A DNA stretch of 26,803 nucleotides, from positions 1-26,803 of the forward strand of contig JAYTOM010000155.1 of assembly GCA_043747765.1 (NCBI GenBank). The letters are read 5' to 3'. Numbering within the stretch: the first letter of the stretch is position 1; each line of letters starts with the position of its first letter. The position numbers and the translations under genes are program-made. The notes below the pieces were generated by a model, which worked only from the letters and a program-made list of their open reading frames with translations, ran no database searches and was not told the origin of the DNA. Source of the stretch: WLMZ01 sp043747765. Its GTDB lineage: Bacteria > Actinomycetota > Acidimicrobiia > Acidimicrobiales > Ilumatobacteraceae. Below are positions 8,213 to 14,848 of the stretch, piece after piece.

Positions 8213-8228
8213 GGCGTTTCGTTCGCGA

Positions 8229-8654
8229 TCACGAAGCTTCTCGAATGAGCTGCAGTTCGGGACAACCGTCGAACACCGTGTCATCGCTGACAAGCTTCAG
8301 GCCCCGCCGAACGGCGGTTGCCGCAATCCATAGATCGCCGGTGTGCACCTTCTGGTGGAGTGGGTGGCCGGCCTGCTCGCAGGCGAGCCGCAACCGGGCG
8401 AACGTCGTCGCTGTCAAATCATCGGGCGGCAAGACGAAGGCCGACCGGAGCAGCCGCTCAAGGTCCGCTACTCGACGGCTGCCCCACCCAGCGCGAAGCG
8501 CCCCGTAGCGAGCCTCTGCGACCACTTGAGTGGCGATCACAAGTCGGCGGCCAGTGAGGTGGCGACGGTATCGGGCCTCCATTGGCGAACCGAATCTCAG
8601 GGTCGATGTCAAGACGCCGGTGTCGACGCAGACAGCGGTCTCGCGAACTGTCAC
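8229..8654 (-). CDS. vapC: PIN-domain toxin (VapC-like ribonuclease)
   Basis: A 141-residue PIN-domain protein; VapC toxins cut RNA (often tRNA or rRNA) with an acidic metal-binding site. The acidic residues are in place: Asp11 in CVDTGVLTS, Glu47 in VVAEARYGAL, Asp107 in TGDLWIAATA and Asp124/125 in LVSDDTVF. The start is taken as GTG 8654 because it overlaps the antitoxin stop in the GTGA arrangement typical of type II pairs; an earlier GTG-type start at 8684 would run into the antitoxin. It lies downstream of its partner on the same strand. RNA target cannot be inferred. Confidence 0.88.
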   Translation of the reverse strand: MTVRETAVCVDTGVLTSTLRFGSPMEARYRRHLTGRRLVIATQVVAEARYGALRAGWGSRRVADLERLLRSAFVLPPDDLTATTFARLRLACEQAGHPLHQKVHTGDLWIAATAVRRGLKLVSDDTVFDGCPELQLIREAS

Positions 8655-9040
8655 TCGCTCAGAGCCGCAACGAACCGATCCCACTCATCATCGGTCAGAT
8701 CCTTGATGACAAACTCGTCGGGGCCCTCGTAAGGCTTGACGGTTGAGATCATCGTTTCGAGGTCGGTGTCCAGCCAGAATGCGGCGGCGTCGACGTCGAG
8801 GTCGTCGGGCTGGCGTGCGGGCTCGTTCACAGACACAAGCGTATACGGCCTGTCCAGCCCGGTGCCTTCCACACCTCTCGCGAGACGTGGGCTATGCGCG
8901 GCGATCGCAGCGCGAAGCCGATCGGCCGCCTCGACGCGGTCCTCCCCGCCGAGATCGATCAGGTCCCACGACTGCTGGACAGGGTCGGTTAGTGGGATGC
9001 CGTTCACCATCGGCGGCCATGGACGCGCTGGCGTGAGCAA
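8651..9040 (-). CDS. VapB-like antitoxin with an in-frame upstream AbiEi-like extension
   Basis: The C-terminal part, VKPYEGPDEFVIKDLTDDEW then DRFVAALSE, is typical of the toxin-neutralising tail of VapB-like antitoxins, and the stop overlaps the toxin GTG. The real antitoxin probably starts at GTG 8836 or 8830, giving about 60 residues. Upstream of this, the same frame stays open through PARPWPPMVNGIPLTDPVQ, then QSWDLIDLGGEDRVEAADRL. That resembles the C-terminal part of AbiEi-like or winged-helix regulators of actinobacteria. The nearest start for the long version is TTG 9040, and the AbiEi-like sequence seems to continue in frame to about 9100 without a start, so its N-terminal part is gone. 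It could be a fusion or a remnant joined to an antitoxin gene. Confidence 0.65.
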   Translation of the reverse strand: MLTPARPWPPMVNGIPLTDPVQQSWDLIDLGGEDRVEAADRLRAAIAAHSPRLARGVEGTGLDRPYTLVSVNEPARQPDDLDVDAAAFWLDTDLETMISTVKPYEGPDEFVIKDLTDDEWDRFVAALSE

Positions 9041-9147
9041 TGTCCGATCGGCGGTCCACCGCAGGATGATGCTGGCGTCGTTGCTGCAGGTACATCGTGA
9101 GGCCCCGGACGTCGCAGCTTGGCCACCGCGTCGGTCATGATGGGCTG

Positions 9148-10050
9148 GTGACGGTCAGTCCCGACGATCAGCGAATCCGCATGGCCGCGTTCCAGTTTCT
9201 GGACCGCCTGCAGCTGAATCACGGCGAAGTTCTCCCGTGGTCGGCGTTGACCGGTGGCTTCGTCTTTGAAGGGGAGGTCATCCCACTCATCGGCGCGGCC
9301 GGAATCTGGAAGCCGCGTCGGCTCGATGCCCCGATCTCGATCGCAACGAGTCCGAAGAATCCGTACGGAGACTCCATCGCTGAGGATGGACTGCTGGAGT
9401 ACCGATATCAGGCGAGCGCAGCGCGTGGCTATGACAACGAGGGCCTTCGGCGAGCGATGCGCGAGGCGCTCCCGTTGATCTACTTCCACGGTCTCGACAA
9501 GGGTCAATACAGCGCGCTTTGGCCAGCTGTCATCGTCGGTGACGATCCGCCAAGGCAGACTTTCACGGTGGCTTGTGAAGACATCCAGCTCCTTTGCCCG
9601 ACATTGTCGAGTGCGGCGGTCGACGACGTTCGTCGCCGGTACGTCACAAGACTTGCCGTACAGCGACTCCACCAGACAGCGTTCAGGCAGCGTGTCCTGC
9701 GTGCGTACCGAGAGCGCTGCGGCGTGTGCAGCCTGCGACATCTCGAATTGCTCGACGCTGCGCACATCCTTCCCGACCGCCACGAGCTCGGTGAGCCGAT
9801 CGTCGCCAACGGACTCTCGCTCTGCAAGATCCACCACGCTGCGTTCGATGCGAACATCCTTGGTGTTCGCCCCGACGACTACCGGATCGAGATCCGAACC
9901 GACGTGCTGAAAGAGGTCGACGGTCCGATGCTGCGTCACGGACTGCAGGCGCACCACGGCGGCGTGCTGCTCTTGCCACGTGCTCGCGACGAGCATCCTG
10001 ACCAAGAACGCCTTGCCCTGAGATACGAAGAGTTCCGTCGAGCGTCGTGA
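9148..10050 (+). CDS. HNH endonuclease, predicted restriction-type
   Basis: A 300-residue protein with a C-terminal HNH nuclease domain. The zinc-type and catalytic motifs are visible, numbered from GTG 9148: CGVC (Cys191, Cys194), DAAHILPD (His206), VANGLSLCKIHHAAFD (Asn221, Cys226, His229/230). The N-terminal half (FLDRLQLNHGEVLPWSALTGGF and the following strands) matches the stand-alone predicted restriction endonucleases, where this part is thought to read DNA. No DNA methyltransferase is adjacent; the methyltransferase at 10.6 kb looks like a small-molecule enzyme. The gene could be a modification-dependent or solitary nuclease. Starts at GTG 9097 and ATG 9181 are also possible; none has a strong ribosome site. 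It diverges from the toxin-antitoxin pair. Confidence 0.85.
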   Translation: MTVSPDDQRIRMAAFQFLDRLQLNHGEVLPWSALTGGFVFEGEVIPLIGAAGIWKPRRLDAPISIATSPKNPYGDSIAEDGLLEYRYQASAARGYDNEGLRRAMREALPLIYFHGLDKGQYSALWPAVIVGDDPPRQTFTVACEDIQLLCPTLSSAAVDDVRRRYVTRLAVQRLHQTAFRQRVLRAYRERCGVCSLRHLELLDAAHILPDRHELGEPIVANGLSLCKIHHAAFDANILGVRPDDYRIEIRTDVLKEVDGPMLRHGLQAHHGGVLLLPRARDEHPDQERLALRYEEFRRAS

Positions 10051-10088
10051 TCGATTCCTCGACCGCTGCGCGAGCACGGCGAGTACAG

Positions 10089-10458
10089 CTAGAACGGGAT
10101 CCTGAGTTCGGCGCTGAGCCGCGCCGCGATGTCGTTCATTCGGTCAGCACTCACCACGTCGCCCGACGTGGTGCCCATCCGACTGAAGATCCCAGGGCCT
10201 CGTTGCTCGACGGGTAGGTCGCGAGCGCGCGGGATCACGTGGACGTGGGGGTGATTCTGAGGCTGAGCGAACTGGACTACGGAGGTCTTCTCGCAGTCCA
10301 ACACCACCTGGAGGCAACGCGATACTTCGCGGATGAGGGGCCGTTGTCCCGGACGCATGGACGATGGCCCACGACCGGGTTCGGCGAATCGAGTCCCACA
10401 GGGGCGACTCGTGGTGATCTCGTCGCGTGATCAGCTCACAGGTCACGCAGTTCGACAT
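10089..10458 (-). pseudogene. Second broken HIT-family gene (internal deletion)
   Basis: From ATG 10458 the frame reads MSNCVTCELITRRDHHESPL and WDSIRRTRSWAIVHASGT, a typical HIT-family start with a CxxC zinc pair and the R-T-x-x-W motif. The frame then changes to PLIREVSRCLQVVLDCEKTS and QFAQPQNHPHVHVIPRARDL, which contains the histidine triad HPHVHV, and runs to a TAG at 10089. In full-length relatives about 25-30 residues (strand with LVLVxRRH and the following helix) lie between HASGT and PLIREV. They are missing here, so a deletion of roughly 75-90 bases plus a frame change removed the middle of the domain. It is not a copy of the HIT gene at 6.8 kb; the two differ throughout. Confidence 0.72.
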
Positions 10459-10578
10459 CACGTCAGTCTCACACGACCCGGTGCGCGCCCGTCGTCGTAC
10501 GTAGAGCCTCCGGAAGGTCGGGGTCTGTCGTCAGTGAATGCCGTTGCGTCGGCGCCGAAGGTCTCCTATCGTCGTGCC

Positions 10579-11346
10579 GTGCCGGATGATCTGTTCGCTG
10601 TGCCGCGACTCGCGAGGGTGTACGACGAACTCGACGGCGCCCGTGATGACCTCGATCACTACCACGCGATCATGGACGAGCTCGGCGCACGGTCCATGCT
10701 TGACATCGGGTGTGGAACGGGAACGTTCGCCTGCCAACTGGCCCTGCGAGGGATCGATGTTGCCGGGCTCGATCCAGCTGCAGCGTCACTCGACGTCGCT
10801 CGCGGCAAACCCGCCGCCGAGCGGGTTCGTTGGATTCATGGCGAAGCCACAGCGATCCCCGAAATGTGCGTCGACGTCGTCACCATGACCGGCAACGTCG
10901 CACAGGTGTTCCTTGATGATGCCGAGTGGTCGCTGGTTTTGGCCTCGGTCCGAAAGGCACTGAACCCCAACGGGTTCCTTGTCTTTGAAGCGCGAGAACT
11001 CTCGGCTCGCGCCTGGGAAGGTTGGACGAAGGAGGCGACTTTCTCCGTCTACGACACGCTCGCCGAGGGCCGCGTCGAGCACTGGACCAAGATCGTAGAG
11101 GTCGCGCTCCCGCTGGTGTCGTTCCGCCACTACTACGTGTTCGAGCGAGACGGCGCGTCGCAGACGTCGCACTCGACGTTGCGATTCCGGCTCCGCTCCG
11201 AGATCGAGCGATCATTGGCTGCGAACGGCTTCGAGGTCGTCGCCGTCAGAGAAGCTCCCGACCGCCTTGGACAAGAGAACGTCTTTATCGCACGACCCAT
11301 TCCACAGCGCGAGCGGTCGCCTCTTGCTTTCGAGAAAGTCGGGTGA
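10579..11346 (+). CDS. Class I SAM-dependent methyltransferase
   Basis: A 255-residue Rossmann-fold methyltransferase. Motif I is MLDIGCGTGTFACQLA, followed by the acidic end of strand 2 in VAGLDPAAASLDVAR, motif II/III region VDVVTMTGNVAQVFLDDAEW and NPNGFLVFEAREL. The opening DLFAVPRLARVYDELDGARD DLDHY is common in actinobacterial small-molecule methyltransferases where it closes over the substrate. The C-terminal region (HYYVFERDG to LRFRLRSEIERSLAANGFEV) is the usual added antiparallel part. Substrate is unknown; nothing suggests DNA. GTG 10579 is chosen because it precedes the conserved start; a longer frame reaches back to 10333 but lacks protein-like sequence. It is followed 31 bases later by a broken GNAT gene. 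Confidence 0.88.
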   Translation: MPDDLFAVPRLARVYDELDGARDDLDHYHAIMDELGARSMLDIGCGTGTFACQLALRGIDVAGLDPAAASLDVARGKPAAERVRWIHGEATAIPEMCVDVVTMTGNVAQVFLDDAEWSLVLASVRKALNPNGFLVFEARELSARAWEGWTKEATFSVYDTLAEGRVEHWTKIVEVALPLVSFRHYYVFERDGASQTSHSTLRFRLRSEIERSLAANGFEVVAVREAPDRLGQENVFIARPIPQRERSPLAFEKVG

Positions 11347-11377
11347 TGTCGATCCGTTCGGATGGAAGGCTGATGCC

Positions 11378-11850
11378 GTGCCCGTCCTGCCCGAACTCGT
11401 TGTCTGCCCGAGGCTCACCCTCCGTCGATGGTTGCGTGGCGACGTTCCCATCCTTTGGGCTGCGATCGAGGACAGCATCGAGCACCTCCGACCGTGGATG
11501 CCATTCGTAGCTCACGAGCCACTCAGCGATGACGCACGTGCCGACCTGATCGGGGACTGGGGGGAGAGCTGGCGTCGCGGAGGCGACGTCGTCTACGGCG
11601 CATTCCATGGCGGCGTGGTCGTCGGTGGTTGTGGCCTGCACCATCGGGCCGGGCCGGGCCGGACACGCTCGAGGTCGACTATTGGATTCACGTTGATCAT
11701 CTCCGACGCGGCTATGCCCGGGAAATCGCCGCCGAGCTGACGACAGCTGCGCTGGCGGTGCCGGGCATCACTCGAGTCGAGATTCATCACGATGCCGCCA
11801 ACGGGGCGAGTCGAGGGGTTCCGGACTCACTCGGCTTCCCTTTGGCCGTT
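11378..11850 (+). pseudogene. Frameshifted, 3'-truncated GNAT acetyltransferase gene (RimJ/RimL-like)
   Basis: GNAT enzymes transfer acetyl groups from acetyl-CoA to amines. From GTG 11378 (GGAAGG about 9 bases upstream) the frame reads CPRLTLRRWLRGDVPILWAA, EHLRPWMPFV and GGVVVGGCGLHHRAGP. It then leaves frame within a run CGGGC-CGGGC-CGGGC (11645-11659). Removing one five-base unit restores the frame to DTLEVDYWIHVDHLRRGYAR, the acetyl-CoA-binding part, and VEIHHDAANGASRGVPDSLG. After LGF near 11845 the similarity stops, and the recombinase gene on the other strand overlaps this end. About 15-25 C-terminal residues of the fold are missing. The slipped repeat and the truncation are two independent lesions. 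Confidence 0.8.
11645..11659. repeat. CGGGC x3 short tandem repeat in the GNAT gene
   Basis: Three direct copies of CGGGC. Two copies would keep the GNAT frame open; three cause the frameshift. Confidence 0.85.
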
Positions 11851-13065
11851 CCGCCGCAGGGTCAAGCATTGACGCGGCCATCGCGGCGGTTGCCTTCGTA
11901 CGTTCGCCGAGTGACCGCACGTAGCCAGCGGTCGTCACCTCGCCCTTGTGGCCGACGTATCTGGCGATGTCGCTGAGGTCGAGGCCGGCTTCGGCGTAGA
12001 GCACGGTCACGGCGGTGCGCCTACCTGTGTGCGTGGCGATTCCCTTCGGGTCGATGCCTGCTCGCGTTGCCGCACGTGTCACGGCCTTCGCCGCAGCCTG
12101 GCGGTTGACCAGGCCGCCGCGCTCGTTGGTGAACACCAGCGACACGGTCTGCCCTTCGTACGTATGGGTCGGCCACGGCTCGCGACCAGCGAGTCGCTCC
12201 GCGGCCTGCGCCTTCCGTCGCTCCCGCAGCAACTCGACCACGCCGGCCGAAAGGTGGTGGGTGCCCGATGCGCCGGCGTTCTTGGTCGGGCCGAGCACCA
12301 TGCCGACCTTGTGGACGTGGATCCCGGCTCGACGGACGACGGCGATGCCGGCATCGAGGTCGAGATCCTCCCAACCGAGACCGAGCGCCTCGGAGACTCG
12401 CCAGCCCTGCACGAACAGCAGCGTCGGACGACCGCACCCAGGCGGTCGTCCGACGCCGACTCGACCAAGTTGCGCGCGTCGGCGGACACCAACGCGCGTC
12501 GAGCCCCTCGCACCACCTTCGGCGCGGCAACGCGATCAACCGCGTTCGAGGCGATCAGCTCGTGGAGCACGGCCTGCTCGAGCACCTGGTGCAGCGTCAC
12601 TCGAACGTCCGCGACGGTCCCCGACGCGAGCCCGGACTTCAACAGGTCGGACTGCCAACGAGCGATGCGCTCGGGCTTCAGCGATCGCGCTGGCAGCTGG
12701 CCGATCGTGTTGGTGATCCGCTCTACTCGTTGGCTGTACGTGCCCAGCGTCGAAGCCCGCACGCGATGCCGCGCAACGACGTCGAGCCACCACGCCGCCA
12801 GCTCGGCCACGGTCGCTTCGCGATGGAACGTTGACGACTGGATCTGGCAGAGCTCCTCCAACTTCACAGCCCGCCGAGCGATCGCTTCCTCACGGGTTTT
12901 GTCGCGAACGCGCTTTCGGCGAGCGCTGCCGGGGGCAACGAACGTCGCCCGCCACGAGCCGTCGGCGTCGAGGTACACCGAACCCTCGCCGTTCGACGCC
13001 TTGCCGTGAAACCGCACGCTGCCGTTTCGGCTGACACTTCGCTTGCCGGTCACCTTCCGAGCCAT
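11768..13065 (-). pseudogene. Tyrosine recombinase/integrase with a single frameshift
   Basis: Site-specific recombinases of this family insert or excise mobile elements. From ATG 13065 (GGAGG at 13076-13080) the frame gives an arm-binding start GSVYLDADGSWRATFV, then the core-binding domain TVAELAAWWLDVVARH to VTLHQVLEQAVLHELIASNA. Near 12422-12435 one base is lost or gained: the first frame ends DRLGAVVR and the second resumes LLFVQGWRVSEALGLGWEDL. The catalytic set is complete across the break: Arg in WRVSEAL, Lys in GPTKNAG, His and Arg in HTGRRT, His in YVGHKGE and Tyr in TTAGYVRS. The last 25 or so residues after SMLDPAA are read from the antisense of the GNAT gene, so the original stop is lost. 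It looks like the remaining end of an integrated element. Confidence 0.85.
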
Positions 13066-13086
13066 GGTTCGAATGCCTCCAAAACC

Positions 13087-13173
13087 GGGAGCAACGCCGG
13101 CAGCAACGCCCCCCCAAAACGGGGCCAACGGGGAGCAACCCTGGGAGTGACTCGCTACAACGTCCGTGGACGT
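13087..13173. repeat. Short repeats and a palindrome upstream of the recombinase
   Basis: AGCAACGCC occurs at 13090-13098 and 13102-13110, and GGGAGCAAC at 13087-13095 and 13131-13139. Further out is the inverted repeat ACGTCC-GT-GGACGT (13160-13173). Such clusters next to an integrase can be arm-type binding sites or part of an attachment site; no second copy was found to prove this. Confidence 0.4.
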
Positions 13174-13249
13174 CTAGGCAACGAACGACCAGCTCAGAGC
13201 ACCTAAGTTGTACGTCGGTGGACGGCGGTGAAGATCCACGAACACCCTT

Positions 13250-13470
13250 GGCGGAACGAATGCCATCGGGATCGAGTTCGTCGTCGAGGACCTCGACCGC
13301 TCGATCGAGCCTTTCGTGTCGGTGTTGGGCTTTCGATTACTGTCCCGTGGGCCGGCGGCGCTGGCCCCCGGCGAGGTCACGGCCATCGATGCGGGCAACA
13401 TCGTGATCAGCTTGATGTTGCCGCCACACTCCGGCGATCTCGCGACGATCAACGAGCGGACCCGCGACTG
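13250..13470 (+). pseudogene. VOC/glyoxalase-fold gene fragment
   Basis: The forward frame reads NAIGIEFVVEDLDRSIEPFV, SVLGFRLLSRGPAA, GEVTAIDAGNIVISLMLPP and SGDLATINERTRD. This is the first half of a VOC domain with the expected strand-helix-strand order. A stop sits at 13229 with no start codon after it, and after about 13465 the similarity ends, so both ends are missing. It is not a copy of the VOC gene at 2.05 kb. Confidence 0.6.
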
Positions 13471-13779
13471 TCATAGCTGCACTCCCCCGAATCGATGATG
13501 AACTCGTCCGTGACCATGACCGAGCACACCATCGGCTCGCCGACATGCAGGCGGCGATGTCGGACCACGCGGTGAAGCTGTTCACGTTGCAGCAGCGCCG
13601 CATCACGATCGAATCGATTGCCTACATCCGCCCCGTCATCGTCCGGCGCGAGGAGCAATTGCTGATGGTCCCGCCACGCGCCTTCCTGTATGGCGGGCAG
13701 CAACGGCGGATGATGGGATGCACGATGTTGTTCCGCTACATCGACAGCCGTTCGGTGATGGGCGGGCAAGATCGGGGTC
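13470..13779. other. Unassigned stretch within the remnant zone
   Basis: A forward frame from about 13491 to 13790 gives IDDELVRDHDRAHHRLADMQ, AVKLFTLQQRRITIESIAYI and VPPRAFLYGGQQRRMM without a start near its left end. The composition is protein-like, but I do not recognise it. It may be another gene fragment or part of the Fic-like remnant that follows. Confidence 0.3.
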
Positions 13780-14045
13780 TATCGAGCAGCGCATCGATCG
13801 CGCGTATCTTGCCGTGGTCCACGCAATGGCAGAATCGGCGGCGCCGTCGGCTCATGGGCGCGAGACCAACCCTGGCATGTTCCGCACCGTGCTCACCGCG
13901 TGGAACGACCAGCTCGTCAACTACACCCATCCCCCTGCCGAGGACGTCGAGGGTCTGATCGACGAAGCGATCGACGTCGCCAACACCGCACAGGCGCCGG
14001 CCTGCCTCCGCGTTGCGTCGCTGACGTTCACATTGTTGTCGGCCC
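13780..14045 (+). pseudogene. Possible Fic-family gene fragment
   Basis: The forward frame reads EQRIDRAYLAVVHAMAES, then ETNPGMFRTVLTAWNDQLVN, YTHPPAEDVEGLIDEAIDVA and PACLRVASLTFTLLS. The order (PGxFR, then PP-x-E-x-V-x-x-L, a helix, then a hydrophobic helix) is that of the region before the catalytic HPFxDGNGR motif of Fic AMP-transferases. The catalytic motif itself is absent because the frame runs into the P-type ATPase remnant at about 14045. The family call is tentative. Confidence 0.35.
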
Positions 14046-14376
14046 GGGTGGACGTCGCTGATCGCCACGGTGCCCGTCTGATCGCCATCGATCAGTTCGG
14101 CCTCGTCAGGGATCAGCACGACCAGTGCGGCAAGCGCGCCTCGCGCCTGGCCGATCGCTTTCATCTCCTGCCAGTGCCCGAGCAGCATGATCGTCACCAG
14201 CGCGGCGAGCCCCCACCAGAACTCGAGGTCGAACCATCCGAGGCTCGATGCCATCGACGATGACCAGGCCACCATGATCGCTCCGGTCCCCGGAACCTTC
14301 ATCTACGCGTGGGGCGGATCTCCGTTCCTGAAGGGGGCAGTCGCCGAGGTGCGCGACCGGGCCCCGGGATGATGAT
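14040..14376 (-). pseudogene. Copper-type P1B ATPase remnant with an internal inversion
   Basis: P1B ATPases export copper or related metals. The reverse strand from about 14282 to 14045 encodes SSMASSLGWFDLEFWWGLAA, LVTIMLLGHWQEMKAIGQAR and ALAALVVLIPDEAEL, ending at DVHPG. This is the CopB-type helix region plus the start of the actuator domain. The part that should precede it, FIYAWGGSPFLKGAVAEVRD followed by RAPG and MMM, is on the opposite strand at about 14287-14376, directly abutting. An inversion of roughly 90 bases in place explains both the order and the direction. Everything before and after these pieces, including the CPC and DKTG motifs, is missing. It lies just downstream of the SHOCT gene in the same direction, so SHOCT and this ATPase may once have formed one operon. 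Confidence 0.75.
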
Positions 14377-14398
14377 GACGACATCGGATGTGACCCAT

Positions 14399-14680
14399 TC
14401 ATTGCGGTGGCGTGGTGGCCAGCAGCGCAGCGAGGCGCTTGCTGTAGTCCTCCGGCTCGATCTCGCCCCGGGCGAGTCGCTCAGCGAGGATCTCCTGGGG
14501 TGTGGGGCGACTCGCAGCCGGCGCTGGAATCGGTGCGACCGTACTCGAGTGCTGATGCGTTCCGTGTCTGAGCACGGTCACGGTGATCCAGGCGACCGCT
14601 ATGACGACGACGATCATCATGATTGCCATCCACCACCCGTTGCCTGATCCCCAGCCATCGTTCCATCGTCCGTCATGCAT
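14399..14680 (-). CDS. SHOCT-domain single-helix membrane protein
   Basis: A 93-residue protein with a Trp/Gly-rich start, one membrane helix (about residues 17-36, WMAIMMIVVVIAVAWITVTV), a Pro/Ala linker and a C-terminal SHOCT motif EILAERLARGEIEPEDYSKR. SHOCT motifs are short helical pairs often found at the ends of membrane proteins and are thought to mediate contacts. The ATG has GAGGAA directly upstream. Small SHOCT proteins are common beside copper genes in actinobacteria, which fits the P-type ATPase remnant behind it and the DUF305 gene in front. An inverted-repeat operator lies about 35 bases upstream of the start. Confidence 0.85.
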   Translation of the reverse strand: MHDGRWNDGWGSGNGWWMAIMMIVVVIAVAWITVTVLRHGTHQHSSTVAPIPAPAASRPTPQEILAERLARGEIEPEDYSKRLAALLATTPPQ

Positions 14681-14713
14681 GAGTTCCTCGGTTCTTCCAG
14701 GTTCAGTCTTGTC

Positions 14714-14730
14714 TCCGACAGGGTGTCGTA
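14714..14730. promoter_or_regulatory. BlaI/CopY-type operator, copy 2 (SHOCT side)
   Basis: TCCGACAGGGTGTCGTA has the layout of the copy at 14814: CGACA, three bases, TGTCG, with flanking T...A. Only one arm position breaks symmetry. It sits 34 bases upstream of the SHOCT start, where it could block that promoter. Confidence 0.65.
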
Positions 14731-14813
14731 CTAGAGCCGAATGACCCGGTTCACGCGCTCGTGAAAGCTGTGCAACCGCGCTCGTCGGAGGCTTTCATCC
14801 GTGTACGGTTACT

Positions 14814-14830
14814 TACGACACAGTGTCGTA
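14814..14830. promoter_or_regulatory. BlaI/CopY-type operator, copy 1 (DUF305 side)
   Basis: TACGACACAGTGTCGTA is a perfect 17-base palindrome with 8-base arms around one central base. The inner ACA...TGT matches the general form of BlaI/CopY-family operators. It ends 18 bases before the DUF305 gene start and just before the ribosome site AGGAAGG. The BlaI-like gene at 15.6 kb is the obvious candidate to bind it. Confidence 0.75.
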
Positions 14831-14848
14831 GTAGCTAGGAAGGCCCTC

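Noticed and set aside
9004..10077. 357-residue reverse frame over the HNH gene
   Set aside because: Antisense of the HNH endonuclease, which has clear catalytic motifs on the plus strand.
10333..10578. Longer N-terminus for the methyltransferase (start at 10333)
   Set aside because: The extra residues are antisense to the HIT-family remnant and do not look like protein; the conserved start is at 10579.
13061..13075. GGTTCGAAT resembling a tRNA T-arm next to the recombinase start
   Set aside because: No matching stem, acceptor or anticodon arm can be folded around it; the TTCGAA core is simply palindromic.
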